This document shows, one piece after another, positions 1 through 6,080 of a DNA stretch of 9,441 bases (positions within the stretch are counted from its first letter, which is position 1; each line of letters opens with the position of its first letter). The stretch covers positions 1 to 9,441 of the forward strand of contig VSNJ01000151.1 of assembly GCA_009774235.1 (NCBI GenBank), written 5' to 3'. The translations under genes and the position numbers were made by a program. Below the pieces are notes generated by a model that saw nothing but the letters and a program-made list of their open reading frames with translations, was not told where the DNA came from and did no database searches. The DNA comes from Lachnospiraceae bacterium. GTDB lineage: Bacteria; Bacillota; Clostridia; Lachnospirales; Lachnospiraceae.

Positions 1-53
1 GTCTAAAACTTACAAATTTAACAAAGATTTAAAAATATGGTAATAAAAGCTGG

Positions 54-82
54 TTGATATTTGGCTTGTAAAGTAATATACT
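54..82 (+). promoter_or_regulatory. SigA-type promoter of the L,D-transpeptidase gene
   Basis: The -35 box TTGATA (54-59) and the -10 box TATACT (77-82) each match the SigA consensus at five of six positions and are separated by exactly 17 bp. Transcription would begin near position 89, giving a leader of roughly 70 nt before the preferred start codon at 162. No better candidate is visible in the first 116 bases. The assignment rests on consensus matching only. Confidence 0.7.
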
Positions 83-104
83 ATTATGGAATGTTGTCAA
101 GGAT

Positions 105-131
105 GGAATATGCTTATTGTTTTCATATTCC
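105..131 (+). promoter_or_regulatory. Inverted repeat in the 5' leader of the L,D-transpeptidase gene
   Basis: GGAATATG (105-112) and CATATTCC (124-131) are perfect 8-base complements around an 11-base loop. The repeat lies after the predicted transcription start and before the ribosome binding site, so it could fold in the mRNA or bind a protein as a DNA dyad. The hexamer TGGAAT occurs three times nearby, at 87-92, 104-109 and 132-137. The stem is AT-rich and of modest stability, and no known riboswitch class is recognised here. Confidence 0.35.
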
Positions 132-161
132 TGGAATTATATTATAGAAGGCCGTGTGATT

Positions 162-1712
162 ATGAGAAGAAAGAAAAATAAAGACAAAACAATTAATAAT
201 GAAGCTGCTACTATTGAAAGTGCAGGAATACATCCAGATATCCACATGACAGATATATCACTGGATAACAGGAGAGAAAAAAAAGGTGTATTTAAGAAAT
301 TATTGTTAATTCCTGCCTTAGGTTGTCTGCTGGGTGTTGTTGTCTATATTGCAGGGGTTGTATATTATAAATCGCATTTTTTTAATGGAACAAATGTATA
401 TGGTACAGATGTTTCTATGATGGAAGTGGAAGATTTTGAGGAAGGTCTTTCTGAATATTCTCTTAAAATTATACAAAAAGATAAAAATGGTGGAATATTT
501 GAGGAAGAACTTTCTAGTGAAGACCTTGGTGTGACTGTCCTGTCAACTGATGAACTTGTAAAGATTATAAATGAACAAAATGAATGGAAATGGCCATTTG
601 TGCGTAGTGCAGTATATGCAGGAAAGCCTACCTTTATAGGTTGTGATGAAGAAAAAATAAGGGAAGCAGTTAAAAATCTTGGAAGCATGCAGAAAGATAA
701 GTTTATTAAGCCTAAGAATGCATATATTTCTGATTATAAAAAGGGGAAGGGGTACAGGATAATAAATGAGGTTACTGGTAACCAGCTTGACGTAGATGCA
801 GTTACTGAAGCAATTAAAGAGACAGTACAAGGGCTTGGTTCTGAGGTAAATTGTGAAGAACTTGGTTTATATAAGAAACCAAAGGTTACTTCACAGGATA
901 AGAAGATTAATAAACTTGTGGATAAGCTTAACAAATATACAAGTACCAATATTACATATGAATTTGGTGATAATACAGAGGTACTTGATGGTGATACTGT
1001 TAATGAATGGATTTCTGTAAAAAAAGGCAAAGTTAAACTTGATGAAGGCAAGGTATCAGATTTTGTTGCTTCTATAAGAAGAAAGTATGATACTATTTTC
1101 AGGCCAAGGAAATTTAAAACCAGTTATGGTGAAACAATTACTATAGATAGTGGTGATTATGGCTGGTGGATGAATACATCACAAGAAATAAAAGAATTAA
1201 CAAGCCTTATAAAAAAAGGAAAACAGGGAAAGAGAACACCTTCTTATTTCCAGACAGCTGTAAGTTATGGAAAAAATGATTATGGCAATACTTATGTAGA
1301 AGTAAACCTTACTGCACAGCATGTTATTTTATATAAAGATGGTAAGATGGTTCTTGAAACTGATTGTGTAACTGGTAACAGTGCACGTGGTTATGATACT
1401 CCAGAGGGAGTTTATGGAATTACTTATAAACAGAGAAATGCTACTTTAAATGGCGAAAATTATTCTACGCCTGTGGATTACTGGATGCCATTTAATAAAA
1501 ATATTGGACTACATGATGCCAGCTGGAGAAGTTCATTTGGAGGTGAATTGTACAAGACAAGCGGTTCACATGGATGTGTAAATCTTCCTCCAGAGGATGC
1601 TAAAAGAATATATGAAATAATAGAAACAGGAACTCCAGTAATCTGTTATAACCTGCCAGGTTCTAAGGGTGGTGATATTGTAAAAGCATCAAAAGATAAA
1701 AAGAAAAATTAA
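162..1712 (+). CDS. Membrane-anchored L,D-transpeptidase (YkuD domain) with PG_binding_4-like region
   Basis: This 516-residue protein probably forms 3-3 (mDAP-mDAP or Lys-type) cross-links in peptidoglycan outside the membrane, as Enterococcus faecium Ldt(fm) does. A basic cytoplasmic tail of about 46 residues precedes one membrane segment (about 47-69). Residues of about 95-340 resemble the duplicated PG_binding_4/YoaR-like region that often precedes YkuD domains in Firmicutes. The YkuD domain spans about 378-500 and carries the catalytic signature: His451 (GLHDA) and the block Ser469-His470-Gly471-Cys472 in SGSHGCVNLPP, with Cys472 as the nucleophile. Asn follows SHGCV where many YkuD proteins have Arg; Ldt(fm)-type enzymes also have Asn there. 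The ATG at 162 is chosen because AGAAGG (146-151) sits 10 nt upstream; the frame is open from an ATG at 117, but that site has no good ribosome binding site. It appears monocistronic, with the convergent ABC-F gene downstream. Such enzymes can bypass beta-lactam-sensitive transpeptidases; whether this one does is unknown. Confidence 0.9.
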   Translation: MRRKKNKDKTINNEAATIESAGIHPDIHMTDISLDNRREKKGVFKKLLLIPALGCLLGVVVYIAGVVYYKSHFFNGTNVYGTDVSMMEVEDFEEGLSEYSLKIIQKDKNGGIFEEELSSEDLGVTVLSTDELVKIINEQNEWKWPFVRSAVYAGKPTFIGCDEEKIREAVKNLGSMQKDKFIKPKNAYISDYKKGKGYRIINEVTGNQLDVDAVTEAIKETVQGLGSEVNCEELGLYKKPKVTSQDKKINKLVDKLNKYTSTNITYEFGDNTEVLDGDTVNEWISVKKGKVKLDEGKVSDFVASIRRKYDTIFRPRKFKTSYGETITIDSGDYGWWMNTSQEIKELTSLIKKGKQGKRTPSYFQTAVSYGKNDYGNTYVEVNLTAQHVILYKDGKMVLETDCVTGNSARGYDTPEGVYGITYKQRNATLNGENYSTPVDYWMPFNKNIGLHDASWRSSFGGELYKTSGSHGCVNLPPEDAKRIYEIIETGTPVICYNLPGSKGGDIVKASKDKKKN

Positions 1713-1755
1713 TATTACTTAAGAAAATATTTTTTATAATATAAAAATGAGTGTA

Positions 1756-1832
1756 GTGTGAAAATATATCTAAGACAGTAAATCGGATAAAATCCAGTTT
1801 AAACGCTGTCTAAGATATATTAAGTTTCACAC
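1756..1832. repeat. 77-nt near-continuous imperfect hairpin (inverted repeat)
   Basis: The ends GTGTGAAA (1756-1763) and TTTCACAC (1825-1832) are exact complements. Inside them ATATATCT (1764-1771) pairs with 1813-1820, AGACAG (1773-1778) pairs with 1806-1811, TAAAT (1779-1783) pairs with 1797-1801 including one G.T wobble, and GGAT (1785-1788) pairs with ATCC (1792-1795) around an AAA loop. This makes about 31 base pairs with an A.A and a C.A mismatch. Two 4-nt bulges, TAAG (1821-1824) and AACG (1802-1805), are both on the 3' arm. It lies 43 nt after the L,D-transpeptidase stop codon and has no T-run after it, so it is not a standard terminator. It could be a MITE-like element, an mRNA 3'-end stabiliser or a small RNA. 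Confidence 0.6.
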
Positions 1833-1836
1833 AGGA

Positions 1837-1857
1837 AAAATGCAAAAACAGCATTTT
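1837..1857. repeat. Small AT-rich hairpin in the convergent intergenic region
   Basis: AAAATGC (1837-1843) and GCATTTT (1851-1857) are perfect complements around a 7-nt loop. The flanking A-rich left side and the T-run within the right arm give it the look of a weak bidirectional terminator, but the stem has only two G:C pairs. It begins 4 nt after the 77-nt hairpin. Confidence 0.35.
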
Positions 1858-1875
1858 CAGTACTATTTATACCGT

Positions 1876-1920
1876 AAAAGGTGTTGTATAGAGGATTTTA
1901 TGACAATAACACTCCTTTTT
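1876..1920 (+). terminator. Possible Rho-independent terminator of the L,D-transpeptidase transcript
   Basis: AAAAG plus GTGTT (1876-1885) can pair with AACAC (1908-1912) and CTTTT (1915-1919), with a 2-nt bulge and a 22-nt loop. The right arm runs into five T residues (1916-1920). The loop is long and the stem AT-rich, so this is a weak candidate, but no better plus-strand terminator is visible between the two convergent genes. Confidence 0.3.
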
Positions 1921-1925
1921 ATTTA

Positions 1926-1957
1926 CCAAAAAGTAAAGCAAGGATAATTCCTTTTGC
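1926..1957 (-). terminator. Possible Rho-independent terminator of the ABC-F gene
   Basis: Read on the minus strand, a short stem forms between AAGGA and TCCTT (plus-strand 1940-1944 with 1949-1953, 4-nt loop), flanked by further complementary GC dinucleotides (1938-1939 with 1956-1957) beyond a 2-nt bulge. A T-rich tail (TTTACTTTTT on the minus strand, plus-strand 1928-1937) follows. It starts 7 nt after the ABC-F stop codon, where a terminator is expected. The stem is short, so efficiency is uncertain. Confidence 0.45.
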
Positions 1958-1963
1958 TAGCTG

Positions 1964-3889
1964 CTATAATTTATCTGAAAGTGATTCCCAGAGTTCCATT
2001 AATTCTTCAAGTCTGTTAGTATTAGTTTCCTGTTCTTTAGAAAGTTCTTGTAATAGTTGTATATTTGTACCATTAGCAGGGTCTGAAAGTTGTAAATCTA
2101 TTTCTGAATTACGGGTTTCAAGTTTTTCTATTTCTGTTTCAGCTTTTTTTAATTCATTTTCTATTTTACGTTGTCTTGCCTGTTCTTCTTTTTGTTGCTG
2201 CCAGTCAAGTTTATTGCCAGACCTTTCATGGACATTTTCTTTAGATAGTATAGAAGCAGCAGTAAGCTGTGCCTTTTCAGCATCCTCCTTTTTCTCAAGG
2301 TAATAGTCATAATTTCCTGGGTAACTGACTATCTGTTTCTGTGTTAAATTAATTATTCTGGTTGCAGTAGTATTTATAAAATACCTGTCATGTGAAACAT
2401 AAAGTATAGTTCCCTCAAAGTTATTAATTGCATGTTCAAGGATTTCCTTAGAATCAATGTCAAGGTGGTTAGTAGGCTCGTCCAGCAGCAGGAAATTGGC
2501 ATCTGAGAGCATAAGCTTTGCAAGTGATACACGTCCTCTTTCTCCACCACTAAGGTTTTTAACCTGTTTAAATACATCATCATTAGTAAACAAAAAAGCA
2601 GCAAGTACATTGCGTACCTGTGTATTGTTCATATCCGGGTATGTATCCTGTATTTCCTGGAAAAGAGTTTTTTCAGGATGCAGTACCTGGTGTTCCTGGT
2701 CATAGTATGCAATCTGGACATTAGTACCAAATTTAATCTGGCCATAAGAGCCAGGCTGTACCATTTTCATAAGGATTTTAAGTATCGTAGTCTTGCCTGT
2801 CCCATTGTCTCCAATAATAGCAACATGTTCACCCCTTTTTATATCAAAACTGATATCAGAAAACAACAAGTTATTATCATAACTTTTAGAAAGGTTTTTT
2901 ACTGAAAGGACATCATTTCCACTTTGTATCTTTGGTTTGAAAAGCAGGTTCATCTTAGTGTTTTCTTCAAAAGGTTTGTCTATTCTTTCTATTTTATCAA
3001 GCATTTTTTCACGGCTTTCTGCACGTTTAATTGATTTTTCCCTGTTAAATGATTTTAATTTGGCAATAACTTCTTCCTGGTGTTTTATTTCTGCCTGCTG
3101 GTTAAGGTATTGTTTCATAAGAGCTTCCATTACAGCCTGTTTCTTCTTGGAGTATTCTGTGTAATTTCCTTGGAATACGCTGCATCTGGTCTGTCTTAAT
3201 TCAACTACTTTAGTTACAATTTTATCAAGGAAATACCTGTCATGTGCAACAACAAGCACAGCACCTTTATAGTTTGCAAGGTATCCTTCAAGCCAGTGTA
3301 TAGCATTGAGGTCAAGGTGGTTAGCAGGTTCATCCAGAATAATAAGCTGTGGGTTATTTAGAAGCATCCTGGCAAGGGCAACTCTTGTTTTTTCTCCACC
3401 AGATAGCGACTGGACAGACTGGCCAAAATCTTCTTCAGTAAATCCAAGACCTTTCAGGACACCAGTAATTTCACTTTCATATGCGTACCCGCCAAGTTGT
3501 TCAAAATTGTGCCTTGCCTGGTCATATTGTTTAATAAGAGGCTCAAGTCTGGCATCTTCTGTATTTTCCATCTGTGCTGCCAGGCTGTCAAGACGTCTGG
3601 CAAGTTCTTTGATTTCAGGTTTTGCATTATGCATTTCTTCAATTATGCTTTTATCAGAATTATATTCCTGGTTCTGTGCAAGATATCCTATAGAAATATC
3701 TTTTCTAATAATAACTTCACCACTGTCAGCTTCCAGTTCATTCATAATAATTTTAATCAGTGTTGATTTACCAGAACCGTTTACTCCAACGATTGCTACT
3801 TTTTCATTATCATTTATATGAAAAGAGATATCATTTAAAATAACATCAGTAGTAAATGATTTGTTAATATGGCTGCATTGTAAAATCAT
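1964..3889 (-). CDS. ABC-F family ATP-binding protein (YdiF/Uup/EttA-like)
   Basis: This 641-residue soluble protein has two ATP-binding cassettes and no membrane segments. Members act on the ribosome, as translation factors (EttA-like) or as antibiotic-target protection proteins. Cassette 1 has Walker A GVNGSGKST (35-43), signature LSGGE (162-166) and Walker B DEPANHLD (186-193). Cassette 2 has Walker A GDNGTGKTT (360-368), signature LSGGE (446-450) and DEPTNHLD (from 470). The charged helical linker between cassettes (about 250-300) corresponds to the interdomain (P-site tRNA-interacting) motif. The last 80 residues or so are Glu/Lys/Gln-rich and probably coiled coil, as in YdiF and Uup. 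Length is typical of that group. The start is placed at 3889 because GGAG lies 6 nt upstream and the predicted transcript begins near 3940, after the more upstream in-frame ATG at 3976. Ala replaces the usual Thr in the first DEPTNHLD motif. A housekeeping role and a resistance role cannot be separated by sequence reading; the C-terminal coiled coil slightly favours a YdiF-like housekeeping paralogue. Confidence 0.92.
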   Translation of the reverse strand: MILQCSHINKSFTTDVILNDISFHINDNEKVAIVGVNGSGKSTLIKIIMNELEADSGEVIIRKDISIGYLAQNQEYNSDKSIIEEMHNAKPEIKELARRLDSLAAQMENTEDARLEPLIKQYDQARHNFEQLGGYAYESEITGVLKGLGFTEEDFGQSVQSLSGGEKTRVALARMLLNNPQLIILDEPANHLDLNAIHWLEGYLANYKGAVLVVAHDRYFLDKIVTKVVELRQTRCSVFQGNYTEYSKKKQAVMEALMKQYLNQQAEIKHQEEVIAKLKSFNREKSIKRAESREKMLDKIERIDKPFEENTKMNLLFKPKIQSGNDVLSVKNLSKSYDNNLLFSDISFDIKRGEHVAIIGDNGTGKTTILKILMKMVQPGSYGQIKFGTNVQIAYYDQEHQVLHPEKTLFQEIQDTYPDMNNTQVRNVLAAFLFTNDDVFKQVKNLSGGERGRVSLAKLMLSDANFLLLDEPTNHLDIDSKEILEHAINNFEGTILYVSHDRYFINTTATRIINLTQKQIVSYPGNYDYYLEKKEDAEKAQLTAASILSKENVHERSGNKLDWQQQKEEQARQRKIENELKKAETEIEKLETRNSEIDLQLSDPANGTNIQLLQELSKEQETNTNRLEELMELWESLSDKL

Positions 3890-3904
3890 ATGTTTCTCCA
3901 TTCC

Positions 3905-3926
3905 TGCATTAATATATTCTAATGCA
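3905..3926 (-). promoter_or_regulatory. Leader hairpin just upstream of the ABC-F ribosome binding site
   Basis: TGCATTA and TAATGCA (plus-strand 3905-3911 and 3920-3926) are perfect 7-base complements around an 8-nt loop. In the predicted ABC-F mRNA the hairpin lies inside a leader of about 50 nt and ends 5 nt before GGAG of the Shine-Dalgarno (3896-3899). This position could affect translation initiation. There is no obvious leader peptide or alternative terminator stem of the kind seen upstream of several resistance ABC-F genes. Confidence 0.4.
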
Positions 3927-3947
3927 ACTTGTATTAAATTCTTATCT

Positions 3948-3976
3948 ATTATAAAATAATATCTGGTAAAAGGCAA
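3948..3976 (-). promoter_or_regulatory. SigA-type promoter of the ABC-F gene
   Basis: On the minus strand a perfect TATAAT (plus-strand 3948-3953) follows TTGCCT (3971-3976) with a 17-bp spacer; TTGCCT matches the -35 consensus at four of six positions. Transcription would start near 3940. This placement supports the ATG at 3889 as the translation start, because the longer open frame to 3976 would begin inside the promoter. Confidence 0.65.
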
Positions 3977-4017
3977 ATATATGATTACTATAAAGCAATA
4001 TACAATAATATATGCTA

Positions 4018-4031
4018 ATGTTAGTTAACAT
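4018..4031. promoter_or_regulatory. 14-bp palindrome in the divergent intergenic region (possible operator)
   Basis: ATGTTA and TAACAT form a perfect dyad with a GT centre. A second, shorter palindrome, CTAA-TG-TTAG (4015-4024), overlaps its left side. The site lies upstream of both the ABC-F promoter and the response-regulator gene, where a regulator could act on either. No direct evidence links it to a specific protein. Confidence 0.35.
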
Positions 4032-4039
4032 GCCAATAC

Positions 4040-4067
4040 TTGGATTTATGGTGTTATTTTGCATAAT
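4040..4067 (+). promoter_or_regulatory. Weak candidate promoter of the response regulator-kinase genes
   Basis: TTGGAT (4040-4045) and CATAAT (4062-4067) are separated by 16 bp. The -10 box matches at five of six positions but the -35 box at only three. Alternatives are TTGCAT (4059-4064) with TATGGT (4082-4087), and TTTAAT (4090-4095) with no clear -35. A promoter is expected here because the neighbouring upstream gene is divergent, but the exact site is not secure. Confidence 0.25.
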
Positions 4068-4163
4068 TATAAATATTTCTATATGGTACTTTAATCAGTG
4101 ATTTTATTATTAAGAGTAGAAAATTATTATCCATTGTACATATGTGAAAGGGGATTAAAAGGT

Positions 4164-4850
4164 ATGCAGAAGAATGTACTGGTAGTAGATGATGATGAAG
4201 ATTTATCTTATATTATATCGGATATGCTGGAAAGTTATGGTTATAATGTATTAATTGCAGAAAATGCAGATAAGGCATTTGAACTGTTGTCTGAAAATAC
4301 ATTCCATTTATTATTGCTTGATATTAACCTTCCAGACAGCACAGGATTTGAAATTTGCAAAGAATTAAGGGAAGTGTCATCTGTCCCTGTGGTATTTGCC
4401 AGTGCAAGGACAAGTGAGACAGACAGAATTACAGGATTTGATATTGGAGGTGATGATTATCTTCCTAAACCATATTCAATGAAAGAACTTCTAGCAAGGG
4501 TAAATGCAGTTATAAGACGTGCGTATGGTTTTGATAATGTGGAAAAGATTATCCAGTTTGGTGGTATTGTTGTAAATATAACATCCAGGACAGTAACTAA
4601 AAATAATAAGTTAATTTCCCTTTCTTTAAAAGAGTTTGATTTACTTGCTTATCTTTGTGAACATAAAAACAGTGCTGTTCCAAAGGAAAAACTTATTACA
4701 GAAATATGGGGTGCATTTTCTATTGTGGAGCCATCTACCCTGGCTGTACATATACGCTGGCTCAGGGAAAAAATTGAGGATTATCCTGCAAAACCACAGT
4801 ACATAAAGACAGTCTTTAAAGTGGGTTATATGCTGGAGGTGGCAGAATGA
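4164..4850 (+). CDS. OmpR/PhoB-family response regulator
   Basis: A 228-residue DNA-binding response regulator, the usual length for the OmpR/PhoB family. The receiver domain (about 4-118) has the acidic pocket Asp9-Asp10-Asp11, the phosphoacceptor Asp53 (LLLLDINLP), the switch Ser80 and the conserved Lys102 (PKPYSMKEL). A winged-helix domain (about 130-225) follows, with the typical KEFDLLAYL and HIRWLREKIE helices and the terminal YIKTVFKVGYML hairpin. The ATG at 4164 is preferred because AAAGGGG (about 4147-4153) lies 10 nt upstream; the frame is open from 4098 without a comparable site. Its stop overlaps the kinase start in ATGA, indicating translational coupling. It likely binds tandem direct repeats, and the CTTAA repeats upstream of the transporter genes (6007-6022) are the obvious candidate target. 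All phosphorylation residues are intact. Confidence 0.95.
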   Translation: MQKNVLVVDDDEDLSYIISDMLESYGYNVLIAENADKAFELLSENTFHLLLLDINLPDSTGFEICKELREVSSVPVVFASARTSETDRITGFDIGGDDYLPKPYSMKELLARVNAVIRRAYGFDNVEKIIQFGGIVVNITSRTVTKNNKLISLSLKEFDLLAYLCEHKNSAVPKEKLITEIWGAFSIVEPSTLAVHIRWLREKIEDYPAKPQYIKTVFKVGYMLEVAE

Positions 4851-5995
4851 AAGGCAGGATTGTATTTGTTTCTATATTATTTTCATCAATTATTATGTTA
4901 TGTTCAGGGATATTGTATATTAAAAACAGCGGGAATAATACAGATGATATAAGACGGCAGCAGATAGTAGCAGTAAATGAACTGGAGCAGCTTGCTAAAA
5001 TTGGTGATATAGGAAAGCTTACAGAGAAATCTGCAATATTACAGGAAAACCTGCTTTCTTCTGGAAGCATAGTACCTGGCTGCAGAAACAGCCTGGTTTT
5101 AGGTTTAGCCTGCGTTATATATATAATAATAGTTTTTGGATATATTTATTTCTGGATTCTTATGCCATTTAATAAAATGAAAATATTTGCTAAAGAAATT
5201 GCGCAAGGAAATTTTGAAATACCACTACGTTATGAACGTTCTAATTATTTTGGAGATTTTACATGGGCATTTGACAGTATGAGGAATGAAATCAAAAAGG
5301 CACGTTCCTGTGAAAAGGAAGCAGTAGAAAATAATAAAACAATTATAGCAACGCTTTCACATGATATTAAAACGCCAATAGCATCAATAAGGGCATATGC
5401 AGAAGGTTTAGAGGCAAATATGGATAATTCTGTGTTAAAACGCCAGAAATATATTTCTGTTATTATGAAAAAATGTGATGAAGTATCACGGCTGACAAAT
5501 GATTTATTTTTACATTCTGTTTCAGATTTAGATAAATTAAAAATTTCACTAAGCCAGTTTGAATTGTGTGAATTTTTAAATGAAACTCTTACTGGGCTTT
5601 CTGATGGACAAGAGGATATCCGTCTTTTACTGCCAGACAAAAAAATACTGGTATCTGCAGATAAAAACCGTCTGGCACAGGTGTGTGGCAATCTTATTAA
5701 TAATGCAAGAAAATATGCAAAAACAGAAATAGATATATCTGTTATTTTAGAAACAGAAAATGTTAAAATATTATTCAGGGATTATGGAAAAGGTATTCCA
5801 GATAGTGATATGCCATTTATTTTTAATAAATTTTACCGTGGCAGGAATTGTGGCAGTGAACAGGGTTCAGGACTGGGATTGTATATTGTAGATTATATAG
5901 TAAAAAGGATGGATGGGAAAGTAGTGCTGAATAGTTATAAAGATGGGCTGGAGGCAGTTATTGTATTACCTGTAATTTCTGTAAATTGTATATAG
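4847..5995 (+). CDS. Membrane sensor histidine kinase
   Basis: A 382-residue kinase, cognate partner of the regulator it overlaps by 4 nt (GGAGGT lies 6 nt upstream of its ATG). Two membrane segments (about 4-25 and 83-107) enclose an extracytoplasmic loop of about 57 polar residues. A HAMP-like linker follows to about 158. The dimerisation/phosphoacceptor helix contains His172 in LSHDIKTPIASI, a form common in VanS-like kinases. The ATPase domain shows the N box (NLINNARKY, from Asn282), G1 (DYGKGI, from Asp312), an F-box-like FNKFYRG, and G2 (GSGLGL, from Gly340). All catalytic motifs are intact. The loop is much longer than the very short one of BceS-type intramembrane-sensing kinases, so it may sense a ligand directly. 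The ligand cannot be told from sequence; the transporter downstream suggests an envelope-active compound or peptide. Confidence 0.95.
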   Translation: MKGRIVFVSILFSSIIMLCSGILYIKNSGNNTDDIRRQQIVAVNELEQLAKIGDIGKLTEKSAILQENLLSSGSIVPGCRNSLVLGLACVIYIIIVFGYIYFWILMPFNKMKIFAKEIAQGNFEIPLRYERSNYFGDFTWAFDSMRNEIKKARSCEKEAVENNKTIIATLSHDIKTPIASIRAYAEGLEANMDNSVLKRQKYISVIMKKCDEVSRLTNDLFLHSVSDLDKLKISLSQFELCEFLNETLTGLSDGQEDIRLLLPDKKILVSADKNRLAQVCGNLINNARKYAKTEIDISVILETENVKILFRDYGKGIPDSDMPFIFNKFYRGRNCGSEQGSGLGLYIVDYIVKRMDGKVVLNSYKDGLEAVIVLPVISVNCI

Positions 5996-6006
5996 AGGTT
6001 TATGTG

Positions 6007-6029
6007 CTTAAAGATTTCTTAATATCTTT
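6007..6029 (+). promoter_or_regulatory. Putative response-regulator operator: CTTAA direct repeats 11 bp apart
   Basis: CTTAA occurs at 6007-6011 and again at 6018-6022, an 11-bp step that puts both on the same face of the helix. The half-sites TGCTTAA and TTCTTAA agree at six of seven bases. OmpR/PhoB regulators typically bind such tandem repeats overlapping a poor -35 region, which is the arrangement here relative to the -10 box at 6035. The same stretch also contains an inverted repeat, AAAGAT (6010-6015) and ATCTTT (6024-6029), so a dimeric repressor is an alternative reading. Short AT-rich repeats arise by chance fairly often, hence moderate confidence. Confidence 0.5.
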
Positions 6030-6031
6030 GC

Positions 6032-6040
6032 TGTTATAAT
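6032..6040 (+). promoter_or_regulatory. Extended -10 promoter of the ABC transporter genes
   Basis: TGtTATAAT is a perfect extended -10 element (TG at 6032-6033, TATAAT at 6035-6040). The expected -35 position (about 6012-6017, AGATTT) matches the consensus poorly, which fits a promoter that needs an activator bound at the adjacent CTTAA repeats. Transcription would start near 6047, leaving a leader of about 34 nt to the ATPase start. Confidence 0.6.
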
Positions 6041-6080
6041 TACTATACCATATGGAATAAATAAAAAAGGAGCAGTATTA

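Noticed and set aside
1756..1832. An integron attC site, considered because of the extrahelical bases on one arm.
   Set aside because: The ends are not the RYYYAAC/GTTRRRY boxes of attC, and there is no integrase or cassette structure in the window.
1881..2303. A 140-codon plus-strand open frame rich in Ser and Cys.
   Set aside because: Most of it is antisense to the C-terminal region of the ABC-F gene; the composition is typical of the reverse frame of a Glu/Lys-rich coiled coil.
3306..3821. A 171-codon plus-strand open frame opposite the ABC-F gene.
   Set aside because: It lies wholly antisense to the first ATP-binding cassette, whose Walker A, signature and Walker B motifs are unambiguous on the minus strand.
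6010..6029. The AAAGAT/ATCTTT inverted repeat read as a terminator after the kinase gene.
   Set aside because: The stem is only 6 AT-rich pairs, and the bases after it are GCTGTTATAAT rather than a T-run; a promoter/operator reading fits better.
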